Positions 1 to 6,029 are shown, counted from the stretch's first letter. The stretch: DNA of 9,113 nucleotides from Deltaproteobacteria bacterium (GCA_029932035.1 JAOZQV010000006.1:14208-23320), one strand, 5' to 3'. The notes: generated from the sequence alone by a model not told the origin. Numbers and translations are program-made.

Positions 1-94
1 ATCCCTTTTCCCGCCATGCAGAAATAAGCCCTAAGGAAAGGATAGTCTTGCCCGACCCTCCCCTCAGCGCGGCGATGATAACACGGGGCCGCAT
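1..94 (-). CDS. dsrN: CobB/CbiA-type amidotransferase, N-terminus only (probable DsrN siroheme amidase)
   Basis: This is the 5' end of a gene that runs off the left edge; only 31 codons are present. The peptide begins MRPRVIIAAL and continues into a P-loop, GGSGKT at residues 12-17, followed by a helix (TILSLGLISAWREKG). This is the N-terminal ATPase motif of cobyrinic acid a,c-diamide synthases (CobB/CbiA), which use ATP and glutamine to amidate tetrapyrrole carboxylates. Next to dsrAB, members of this family are called DsrN and are thought to amidate the siroheme of dissimilatory sulfite reductase; that role is inferred here from position. The start is supported by an AAGGGAG ribosome site (complement of 104-110) 9 nt upstream of the ATG. 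The gene is divergent from dsrA. A vitamin B12-pathway CbiA cannot be excluded from this fragment. Confidence 0.75.
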   Translation of the reverse strand, partial: MRPRVIIAALRGGSGKTILSLGLISAWREKG

Positions 95-149
95 AATATA
101 AATCTCCCTTTTTTAAACATTTATACCTGCCAACTGCACCTTGATGTCT

Positions 150-192
150 GCAGGATTGTCCGAAATAAGGACCACGGACTGGCAGGATTGTC
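150..192. promoter_or_regulatory. Paired 11-bp direct repeats, candidate operator
   Basis: GCAGGATTGTC occurs identically at 150-160 and 182-192. The 32-bp offset is close to three helical turns, so both copies lie on the same DNA face. They sit between the two divergent starts and upstream of the dsr promoter, with centres near -109 and -77 relative to its predicted start. Between them is a short dyad, GTCC (158-161) and GGAC (169-172). A transcription-factor site is an inference; I do not recognise the motif. Confidence 0.4.
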
Positions 193-227
193 AATAAAAA
201 AAGTTATCCGTTTCTCCAGTTTTTTTG

Positions 228-257
228 TTGACATCCTATGAGCCGTTTGATTATAAA
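228..257 (+). promoter_or_regulatory. Sigma70-like promoter of the dsrABD operon
   Basis: A perfect -35 box, TTGACA (228-233), is followed after 18 bp by TATAAA (252-257, five of six matches), or after 17 bp by TTATAA. A T-rich tract lies just upstream of the -35 box. Transcription would start near 264, giving dsrA a leader of about 225 nt, which is unusually long. The next gene on this strand is dsrA. No mapped start exists here, so this is a consensus match only. Confidence 0.6.
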
Positions 258-265
258 TCAAACCT

Positions 266-310
266 TAACTATTTGAAAAACTAACTAATTAAAATTTTCA
301 CAAATAGTTA
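266..310 (+). promoter_or_regulatory. Long AT-rich inverted repeat at the start of the dsr leader
   Basis: TAACTATTTG (266-275) and CAAATAGTTA (301-310) are perfect 10-bp inverted copies. Inside them AAAA (276-279) can pair with TTTT (295-298) across a CA bulge, giving a 14-bp arm around a 15-nt loop. The element begins at or a few bases after the predicted transcription start. It could be a DNA operator dyad or a 5'-terminal hairpin that stabilises the mRNA; the sequence does not decide. Confidence 0.45.
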
Positions 311-398
311 TCGAACTTAACCATGGTAATTATTAGAGATTAGGAACGATTGATAAAGGTCAAAAACTACAGAATTATTTTGCCAAGTATAATCATTT

Positions 399-426
399 AA
401 GGGAGGAGGTGAAGGCAAGCATATAA
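399..426 (+). promoter_or_regulatory. Orphan perfect Shine-Dalgarno sequence in the dsrA leader
   Basis: The purine tract AAGGGAGGAGGTGAAGG contains AGGAGGTGA (404-412), a full complement of the 16S rRNA 3' end, yet no ATG follows at a usable distance. The only small reading frame is GTG-AAG-GCA-AGC-ATA-TAA (409-426), whose GTG overlaps the Shine-Dalgarno sequence itself. The real dsrA start is about 75 nt further on with its own ribosome site. It may be a ribosome standby site or one partner of an RNA switch; both are inference. Confidence 0.4.
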
Positions 427-461
427 TATTTTTAAGGTTTACTCCTTAAAATATACTTTTT
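426..461 (+). terminator. Terminator-like (attenuator-like) hairpin before dsrA
   Basis: TTTTAAGG (430-437) pairs exactly with CCTTAAAA (444-451) around a six-base loop. The stem extends by ATA/TAT past a one-base bulge and is followed by a five-T run (457-461). The stem has only two G-C pairs, so termination would be weak. Its CTCCTT (442-447) is also complementary to the AAGGAG of the dsrA ribosome site (474-479), so the same bases could instead mask translation. A regulatory role is inferred. Confidence 0.35.
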
Positions 462-488
462 CGCAAATAGCAAAAGGAGGCGTACATA

Positions 489-1907
489 ATGGCTTTTGAA
501 CCAAATGAAGAACAAAAAGAGTTGAAATATGACGAGCTTCGAATCTACACGGATGAGGAGTTGAAGAACTACACCGATGAAGAGCTTAAAGAATTCAAAT
601 GCAAGCATGACATTCCTGCTCTGGACGAGCTGGAAAAAGGTCCATGGCCCAGCTTTGTGGCTGACTGTAAGAGAGAGGCCCTTCACCGAAGGAATCTGGC
701 CGACGACCGGATGATGATCGAGAGAGACGTAGTTGAAGACATGATGGGGCAACTCCAGATTTCCTTTGATGAGGGTGAAACCCACTGGAAGCATGGCGGG
801 ATCGTCGGTGTTTTCGGTTATGGCGGCGGCGTCATCGGCCGGTATTCAGATCTGCAGGATAGATTCCCTTCAATTGCGCACTTTCACACCATGCGTATCA
901 ACCAGCCCGCCAGTAAATTTTATTCCTCTGATTATCTCAGGTGCGTCTGTGACCTCTGGGAGTACAGGGGCAGCGGCATGATGAATATGCACGGCTCCAC
1001 TGGGGATATCATCTGCATCGGGACCTTTACCGAGCAGTTAGAGCCTATCTTCTATGAGCTGGGCCATGTGCTCCAGCAGGACTTAGGCGGATCCGGTTCC
1101 AATTTGCGTACCCCTGCCTGCTGTATTGGCAAGGCCCGTTGTGAGTGGTCCTGCATCGATACACAGGATATGTGCTATGAACTGACCCACTACTACCAGG
1201 ACGAATTGCACCGCCCGGCATTCCCGTACAAATTCAAATTCAAATTTGACGGATGTCCCAATGGTTGCGTTGCCTCTATAGCCCGGTCAGACATGTCCTT
1301 TATAGGGACATGGAAGGACGATATCCGGATCGATCAGGAGGCAGTCCAGGCCTATATCGGCGGTGAAATAGCGCCCAACGCAGGGGCCCATGCCGGTAAA
1401 GACTGGGGCAAATTTGATATTAATAAAGAGGTCATCAATCTCTGTCCCACCAAATGCATGTGGATGGAAGATGGCAAGCTCATGATCGACAATAAGGAAT
1501 GCACCCGCTGCATGCACTGCATCAATGTCATGCCGAGGGCGTTGAAGCCCGGGATCGAGACTGGGTGCAGCATCCTGTTCGGAGCCAAGGCGCCCATACT
1601 TGACGGAGCACAGATGTCTCTGTTGACTATCCCTTTTATGGAGTGTGAGCCCCCTTACGAAAACATCAAAGAGGTCGTGGAAAAGATCTGGGAATGGTGG
1701 CCGGAAGAAGGGAAGAACCGCGAACGCTTAGGCGAGCTTATCCAGCGCCAGGGTGTTGCCAAGCTGCTTGAGGTTTTAGAGATCCCGCCCATGCCGCAGA
1801 TGGTGAAGGAACCCCGGAGCAACCCTTACATCTTCTGGAAAGAAGAAGACGTACCCGGCGGATGGGACCGTGACATCAATGACTACCGATCCAGACACGC
1901 GAGATAG
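489..1907 (+). CDS. dsrA: Dissimilatory sulfite reductase, alpha subunit
   Basis: Catalytic-complex subunit of cytoplasmic DsrAB (alpha2beta2), which reduces sulfite with DsrC as co-substrate in sulfate respiration. The 472-aa product carries DsrA hallmarks: DEGETHWKHGGIVGVFGYGGG (from residue 94), HGSTGD (168-173), the siroheme/[4Fe-4S] cysteines C212, C218, C256 and C260 (CPNGC at 256-260), and an inserted ferredoxin domain with C319, C338, C341 and C344. The start is fixed by AAAGGAGG (473-480) 8 nt before the ATG. From memory the Desulfovibrio protein is about 35 residues shorter. The surplus is an N-terminal extension rich in Glu and Lys with a tandem octapeptide, YTDEELKN/YTDEELKE (20-35), ahead of the usual GPWPSF (51-56). 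dsrB follows after 12 nt. Confidence 0.98.
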   Translation: MAFEPNEEQKELKYDELRIYTDEELKNYTDEELKEFKCKHDIPALDELEKGPWPSFVADCKREALHRRNLADDRMMIERDVVEDMMGQLQISFDEGETHWKHGGIVGVFGYGGGVIGRYSDLQDRFPSIAHFHTMRINQPASKFYSSDYLRCVCDLWEYRGSGMMNMHGSTGDIICIGTFTEQLEPIFYELGHVLQQDLGGSGSNLRTPACCIGKARCEWSCIDTQDMCYELTHYYQDELHRPAFPYKFKFKFDGCPNGCVASIARSDMSFIGTWKDDIRIDQEAVQAYIGGEIAPNAGAHAGKDWGKFDINKEVINLCPTKCMWMEDGKLMIDNKECTRCMHCINVMPRALKPGIETGCSILFGAKAPILDGAQMSLLTIPFMECEPPYENIKEVVEKIWEWWPEEGKNRERLGELIQRQGVAKLLEVLEIPPMPQMVKEPRSNPYIFWKEEDVPGGWDRDINDYRSRHAR

Positions 1908-1919
1908 GAGGAAATAATA

Positions 1920-3107
1920 ATGGCATTATCTACTGAAAGATTAGGATTGTATAACCCGGATAAACCGATGGAAAACAGGCTTACGGACCTCGGTCCCAGG
2001 CACTTCTGGCAGTATTTTCCTCCTGTCATCCAGAACAACTACGGCAAGTGGGATTATCATGATATCCTTGAGCCGGGCGTTCTCGTGCATGTTTCCGAAA
2101 CCGGCGATAAGGTGTTTACTGTGCGGTGTGGTGGTTGCCGGTTCATGACTGTTGAGCATGTGCGTGAGATCTGTGAGATAGCAGACAAACACTGTGATGG
2201 ATTTGTCCGCTTCACCACACGTAACAACATTGAATTCATGGTGGACAGCCAGGACAAGATGGAGGCCCTGAAAAAGGACCTTGAAAGCCGCAAGCATATC
2301 ACCGGGAGCTACAAGTTCCCTATCGGCGGGACAGGGGCCGGGGTTACTAATATTGTTCATACCCAGGGCTACATCCACTGCCATACCCCTGCGACCGATG
2401 CCTCATCCATGGTCAAGTCGGTCCTGGATGACCTGTTTGACTATTTTCAGGGCATGACGCTTCCTGCCCAGGTCAGAATATCAATGGCATGCTGCCTCAA
2501 CATGTGCGGCGCAGTGCACTGTTCAGACATAGCCCTTCTCGGTTACCACAGAAAACCGCCGATCATTGACAACGAAGTTCTTGATCAGTATTGCGAAATC
2601 CCTCTGGTTATCGCGGCCTGTCCCACAGCCGCCATTTCACCGGCCAAGACCGATGAGGGCAAGAAGACCGTCAAGATCAAGAACGAACGCTGTATGTTCT
2701 GCGGTAACTGCTACACCATGTGCATGGCACTCCCCCTCTCGGACTTTGAGGGGGACTGCGTGACGATTATGGCGGGTGGCAAGGTCTCCAATCGGATTTC
2801 CCCACCCAAGTTCTCCAAGGTTGTTGTTCCTGCCCTGCCCAACACCTTCCCGAGATTCCCCGAGGTGTGCGAGTCGGTAAAGAAGATAGTTGAGGCCTAT
2901 GCCGCCGGCGCCAATAAATATGAGAGGATTGGTGACTGGGCTGAGAGAGTCGGATGGGAGAGGTTCTTTGAGCAATGTGATCTCCCCTTTACCGAGCATC
3001 TCATCGATGATTACCGCCTGCAGTATGACACCTACAGGACATCAACCCAGTTTAAATACACTGAGGCGTCCTGGGCGGTCTCAAAGGCAGTTGGTGGTAT
3101 TAAGTAA
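1920..3107 (+). CDS. dsrB: Dissimilatory sulfite reductase, beta subunit
   Basis: Partner of DsrA in the siroheme-containing sulfite reductase, and the subunit that binds the catalytic siroheme in known structures. The 395-aa protein shows the paralogous fold: RCGGCRF (69-75), FVRFTTRNNIEF (95-106), C154, and the CCLNMC motif (C191, C192, C196) that ligates the siroheme-coupled [4Fe-4S] cluster. C234 and the CMFCGNCYTMC motif (C258, C261, C264, C268) form the ferredoxin domain. No cluster cysteine appears to be lost. The ATG follows TAGGAGG closely, and the 12-nt gap from dsrA implies one transcript. The C-terminal region after residue 300 matches the usual DsrB tail, with no truncation or frameshift. 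Confidence 0.98.
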   Translation: MALSTERLGLYNPDKPMENRLTDLGPRHFWQYFPPVIQNNYGKWDYHDILEPGVLVHVSETGDKVFTVRCGGCRFMTVEHVREICEIADKHCDGFVRFTTRNNIEFMVDSQDKMEALKKDLESRKHITGSYKFPIGGTGAGVTNIVHTQGYIHCHTPATDASSMVKSVLDDLFDYFQGMTLPAQVRISMACCLNMCGAVHCSDIALLGYHRKPPIIDNEVLDQYCEIPLVIAACPTAAISPAKTDEGKKTVKIKNERCMFCGNCYTMCMALPLSDFEGDCVTIMAGGKVSNRISPPKFSKVVVPALPNTFPRFPEVCESVKKIVEAYAAGANKYERIGDWAERVGWERFFEQCDLPFTEHLIDDYRLQYDTYRTSTQFKYTEASWAVSKAVGGIK

Positions 3108-3124
3108 ATAACCGCCCAAATGCG

Positions 3125-3182
3125 TTTCTGTGCCGGGACAGGGTTCTTCTAAGCAAAAAGAGGGATCTATCCCGGGCAGAAA
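3125..3182 (+). promoter_or_regulatory. Intercistronic hairpin between dsrB and dsrD
   Basis: TTTCTG (3125-3130) pairs with CAGAAA (3177-3182), and CCGGGA (3133-3138) with TCCCGG (3170-3175), separated by a small internal loop. The 12-bp two-part stem closes a 31-nt loop. No T-run follows, so it is not an intrinsic terminator. Such a structure could shield the dsrAB mRNA from 3' decay or mark a processing site between dsrAB and dsrD; this is inferred. Confidence 0.45.
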
Positions 3183-3201
3183 CTATTTAAGGAGTACTAT
3201 G

Positions 3202-3432
3202 ATGGAAGATATAAAGGAAACTATTTTGGCCTTTGCCGAAAAGAGCAAGAAATCCAAATTTTACTTTAATGATATCCAAAAGGCCGTCCAGAAAGTTATG
3301 CCCGATGCCAAGGCAAGGATGATCAAAAAGGCTGCTACCGCGCTGATCAATGAGGAAAAACTGATCTATTTTTCTACCGGCAGCAGCACAATGTATGGTC
3401 TTAAAGGGAGAGGGCAAACCGAAGATCATTAG
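3202..3432 (+). CDS. dsrD: DsrD, dissimilatory sulfite reductase activator
   Basis: Small winged-helix protein of 76 aa. Known DsrD proteins are about 78 aa and bind DsrAB, raising its sulfite-reducing activity; older work proposed DNA binding because of the fold. The product, MEDIKETILAFAEK onward, contains the family signatures SKFYFNDIQ (about residues 17-25), a helix rich in Lys, and the C-terminal STGSSTMYGLKG. An in-frame ORF extends upstream to 3130, but AAGGAG (3189-3194) lies 7 nt before the ATG at 3202. The ATG at 3199 (spacing 4) would add one Met. The gene lies 94 nt after dsrB, separated by the hairpin at 3125-3182. Its presence indicates the reductive dsr pathway. Confidence 0.95.
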   Translation: MEDIKETILAFAEKSKKSKFYFNDIQKAVQKVMPDAKARMIKKAATALINEEKLIYFSTGSSTMYGLKGRGQTEDH

Positions 3433-3476
3433 ACTTAGTTGCAGATTACAGTTAAACTACGTTAGATTGATGGCAT

Positions 3477-3512
3477 AAGAGGTCGCTGTCCGGGAGGATT
3501 GTGGCCTCTTTT
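3477..3512 (+). terminator. Weak intrinsic terminator or attenuator after dsrD
   Basis: AAGAGGTC (3477-3484) pairs with GGCCTCTT (3503-3510), eight pairs including one G-U, around an 18-nt loop. A short run of four T (3509-3512) overlaps the 3' arm. It lies 45 nt after the dsrD stop and 25 nt before the start of the TPR gene. The short T-tract and large loop suggest partial termination, reducing read-through from dsrABD. Confidence 0.4.
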
Positions 3513-3537
3513 CATGTTGAGCCATAAGAGGTGTATC

Positions 3538-4158
3538 ATGAAGACCCCGCAAGGTGCTGAAGAATTTATTGCCGAACAAAAAATGATCCGGGATGAAGAG
3601 AGTGAATGTGCCAACTCACACTATAATCTCGGCGTTTCCCTCATGGAACAGGGAAAGTTGGATGAAGCCATTGAGGCCTTCAGGGATGCCGTTGCAGACA
3701 GCGGCAGGATGTTTGAGGGTTATGTCAACTTAGGCTACATATATTTTAAAAAGGGTGATCTGGAGATGGTCGTTGATGCCAATCAGAAGGCCATCGAGAT
3801 AGAACCGAGGTATGCCAGGGGATATGCTAACCTCGGTTTTGCCTATCTCCAGATGATGAAAACCGAAGAGGCCATTGAGGCCCTGAACAAGGCCCTTGAT
3901 CTGAATCCTGAAATTATTCAGGCCTGGAGCAACCTGACAAACGCCTATCTTCAAAATGATGAAGTGGAAAAGGCCATTGAGACCGGAGAAGAAATGGTAA
4001 AGATAGCGCCTGAATTTGCCCTCGGGCACAACAACTTAGCTTCAGCATATTTTAATAATGACGATTATAAGAAAGCGATCGAGCATCTGGACAAGGCCAT
4101 TGAACTGGGATTTGATCCCCACCCGGAATTCAAAAAAGCGCTGGAACCTTACCGGTAA
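3538..4158 (+). CDS. TPR-repeat protein
   Basis: A 206-aa soluble protein made almost wholly of tetratricopeptide repeats. After a charged N-terminal segment (1-25) I see five 34-residue units at about 26-59, 60-93, 94-127, 128-161 and 162-195. They carry the usual pattern of A/G/Y positions, such as YNLGVSLMEQGKLDEAIEAF and YANLGFAYLQ. TPR arrays are protein-protein scaffolds; no catalytic domain, signal peptide or membrane segment is visible. The start at 3538 is chosen because AAGAGGTG lies just upstream; in-frame starts at 3499 (TTG) and 3514 (ATG) lie in or just after the hairpin. It follows dsrD by 105 nt and precedes the YkgJ-type gene. A role in assembling or holding Dsr components would be inference from position. 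Confidence 0.9.
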   Translation: MKTPQGAEEFIAEQKMIRDEESECANSHYNLGVSLMEQGKLDEAIEAFRDAVADSGRMFEGYVNLGYIYFKKGDLEMVVDANQKAIEIEPRYARGYANLGFAYLQMMKTEEAIEALNKALDLNPEIIQAWSNLTNAYLQNDEVEKAIETGEEMVKIAPEFALGHNNLASAYFNNDDYKKAIEHLDKAIELGFDPHPEFKKALEPYR

Positions 4159-4171
4159 AACGGCATTGTCG

Positions 4172-4208
4172 AGTGGTTAAGTGGTTAAGTCCCGCCGGCG
4201 GCGGGATT
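4172..4208. repeat. GC-rich dyad with short AT-rich tandem repeat
   Basis: AGTGGTTA is repeated directly at 4172-4179 and 4180-4187. It is followed by a perfect GC-rich dyad, CCCGCC (4191-4196) and GGCGGG (4200-4205), that extends outward to nine pairs (4188-4208). ATTGAGTGATTA follows. With no T-run it is a poor terminator. A similar arrangement recurs at 9032-9066, suggesting a dispersed intergenic repeat family. Confidence 0.4.
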
Positions 4209-4227
4209 GAGTGATTAAATTAGAGCG

Positions 4228-4878
4228 ATGGATATTTCTTATTTATTCGAACCATACGATAATCTGGTGTCAAAGGCTGATCAGGCCTTCGAGAGAATGG
4301 CAGGGGAATTTGAGGAATGTATCAAATGCGAACCCCACTGTGCTGATTGCTGCCACGCCGTGTTTGGGCTTTTTCTGATAGAGGCAGTCTTCCTTAAACA
4401 GGATTTTGATCAACTGGGTAAAGAGGAAAGGGCTGCTGCTCTGCACAGGGGTTCCGAGGCAGACACAGAACTTGAAAAGTTGGAAAGGACACTCAAAGAG
4501 TTCGAAAATGATCCTCAAATGAGTGCCTATTCAATGGCCAGGGCGAGAATCAGATGCCCCCTTCTTAATGATGATAACGAGTGCATCCTCTATCCCTACC
4601 GCCCGATCACATGCCGTGTTTATGGAATCCCGACCATGATTCAGGGCGCACCGAGGGTCTGCGGAAAATCCGGGTTTAAAAAAGAGCAATCTTACCCCAC
4701 CTTTAATCTTGACGGGATCCATCGGGAGCTTTATCAACTATCCACAGAACTCTTTAAAAAAACAGAAAACAAGGAGGCTGAAAAGGCAGCTCTTCTCCTT
4801 TCTGTTTCAAAAGTCATAAAAACGCCTGTGGAGGAACTTATAGACGAAAATTCTGGAGGGAATGATACAAAAGGTTGA
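4228..4878 (+). CDS. YkgJ-family cysteine-cluster protein
   Basis: A 216-aa protein of the YkgJ/CxxCxxCC zinc- or iron-chelating family. Nine cysteines are visible: C31, C34, C38, C41 and C42 (CIKCEPHCADCC), then C110 (RCPLL), C119 (ECILYPYRP), C129 (TCRVYGIP) and C145 (VCG). The order, CxxC..CxxCC then CPLL-x-C-xx-YpyRPxxCR, is typical of the family, whose biochemical function is not established. There is a Glu/Lys-rich helical stretch at about 62-95 and a charged C-terminal tail. The ATG at 4228 has only a weak upstream purine motif, so translation may be modest. It follows the TPR gene by 69 nt. Its last 41 bp overlap the 3' end of the convergent 384-aa gene. Handling a metal or cluster near the Fe-S/siroheme enzyme is plausible but unproven. 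Confidence 0.88.
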   Translation: MDISYLFEPYDNLVSKADQAFERMAGEFEECIKCEPHCADCCHAVFGLFLIEAVFLKQDFDQLGKEERAAALHRGSEADTELEKLERTLKEFENDPQMSAYSMARARIRCPLLNDDNECILYPYRPITCRVYGIPTMIQGAPRVCGKSGFKKEQSYPTFNLDGIHRELYQLSTELFKKTENKEAEKAALLLSVSKVIKTPVEELIDENSGGNDTKG

Positions 4879-5992
4879 CATGGCTTCTGAGTTTTGCCTG
4901 TATGACCCGGAATTCTGCTGGGTTCCCTTGCTGGTACCAGTCACGCAATGGATGAAAAAGATTCTGGATCTCTTCCTCACCAAACGACTTTAAAAGGGCT
5001 AGCAAATCTTTGGGCCTGCCCAAGTGATATCGTCCCTCAGACTCCATGATCCTGATGGCATCAAAGAATCCTTCGGTAGTCGCTTTCACACAAAAACCCC
5101 CTGACCAAACCGTTTCTCCTACTCCATTCAACTTATCTAATCGCATCCTGATAGTCAGATTCAGGAAAAAATAGACAATGGCGATCATCGGATTAACTGT
5201 TTCTTTTGAAAAATAATCCATGATCGATTGGTATTCCCTAACGGTGGTGAGCCTCACATCTATATTGCGGCCCCTGGCTCTCACAATAAAGTCACCGGCC
5301 GCATGATGCCAGGGATAGATCTGGTTGAAGTCTTTGGTGTCATAGTAGAGGGTAAGGATCTTTGATGCCTGCTGAAAAATCTCAAAGGCCTCTTCCTTGG
5401 AAGCATATCGATTTCCGTTTTGGAAGTCCCAGATATAGATCTTCTGGTTGTTATCGTTTTCATCAATGGAAAGATGCCATTCATGGTAGTCTTCAAACCA
5501 TTCAGAGAGTAACATAGACAGTGTTTCGTGCTTCCCATCACCTGCATCACATTCCACTTCTCCTTTCAAGTGGACATCCGGCAGGTAAGGCAGCTTGAGG
5601 GAGTTATTCAAGAATTTCAGCATCTCGTATTCGTTTGTTATCCACTCCTTTCCCTTTTCAGAGACGGCCGTGCTGACAGCTAATTTGGTCTGCTGGTTAT
5701 CAGCAAAAACCCCGACACTGGCTAAATGGTAAAGGGCGCCGTGCTTTTCACTCCGAACAAGAATCTTCTGGATGTTGTCGGGGCCTATTTCTCTATTTAG
5801 CCTCTCTTTGAGGACGTGGGCCAGGCGTTTCCCTTGATCTTTTAAAATAAATTCCCTGATGGCCTCGAAATAATCTCCTAAGGTCAGGAAGGGGTGGCGC
5901 TCTGAGGGTGTGATCAAAAAGGGCCTTGCCAGATCTTCAGACCCAAGGGAGATGTCCTTCTCTGGGGAAGAGAACAGATACTCTATTATCAT
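4838..5992 (-). CDS. Conserved-looking protein of unknown function, possible kinase-like fold
   Basis: A 384-aa soluble protein that I do not recognise. Visible features are an N-terminal region (1-75), then TKLAVSTAVSEKGKEW (102-117), NEYEMLKFLN (120-129), a hydrophobic/aromatic strand LLSEWFEDYHEWH (161-173), PWHHAAGDFIV (227-237) and IDVRLTTVREY (244-254). A hydrophobic helix (IAIVYFFLNLTI, 270-281) is probably buried rather than membrane-spanning. The order Lys-strand, Glu-helix, hinge-like strand and a His-rich GD motif recalls a diverged aminoglycoside-phosphotransferase or kinase-like fold. However, the catalytic-loop Asn and the DFG-like Asp are not clear, so that is a weak inference. 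It is the last gene of the - strand operon, 37 nt after the HEAT gene, with no strong ribosome site. It ends inside the convergent YkgJ-type gene. Confidence 0.75.
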   Translation of the reverse strand: MIIEYLFSSPEKDISLGSEDLARPFLITPSERHPFLTLGDYFEAIREFILKDQGKRLAHVLKERLNREIGPDNIQKILVRSEKHGALYHLASVGVFADNQQTKLAVSTAVSEKGKEWITNEYEMLKFLNNSLKLPYLPDVHLKGEVECDAGDGKHETLSMLLSEWFEDYHEWHLSIDENDNNQKIYIWDFQNGNRYASKEEAFEIFQQASKILTLYYDTKDFNQIYPWHHAAGDFIVRARGRNIDVRLTTVREYQSIMDYFSKETVNPMIAIVYFFLNLTIRMRLDKLNGVGETVWSGGFCVKATTEGFFDAIRIMESEGRYHLGRPKDLLALLKSFGEEEIQNLFHPLRDWYQQGNPAEFRVIQAKLRSHVNLLYHSLQNFRL

Positions 5993-6029
5993 AATCGAAT
6001 CATGCCCGGCTCTCTCTTTTGAACTTTAG

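Noticed and set aside
295..303. TTTTCACAA resembles a Rex or HcpR half-site
   Set aside because: The matching half at the right spacing (284-291) is absent, so no palindrome is formed.
388..393. Perfect TATAAT in the dsrA leader, possible second promoter
   Set aside because: No acceptable -35 box at 16-18 bp and no extended -10 TG; the region is AT-rich, so a chance match is likely.
432..794. 120-aa open frame on the - strand over the start of dsrA
   Set aside because: Lies antisense to the well-supported dsrA leader and N-terminus; no family features.
1229..1250. AATTCA-type tandem repeat
   Set aside because: It simply encodes the KFKFKF part of the conserved DsrA motif before CPNGC.
1941..2384. 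147-aa open frame on the - strand inside dsrB
   Set aside because: Antisense shadow of a conserved coding region, with no ribosome site or recognisable domain.
3130..3201. N-terminal extension of dsrD
   Set aside because: The extension overlaps the intercistronic hairpin and lacks a ribosome site; family length and AAGGAG support the start at 3202.
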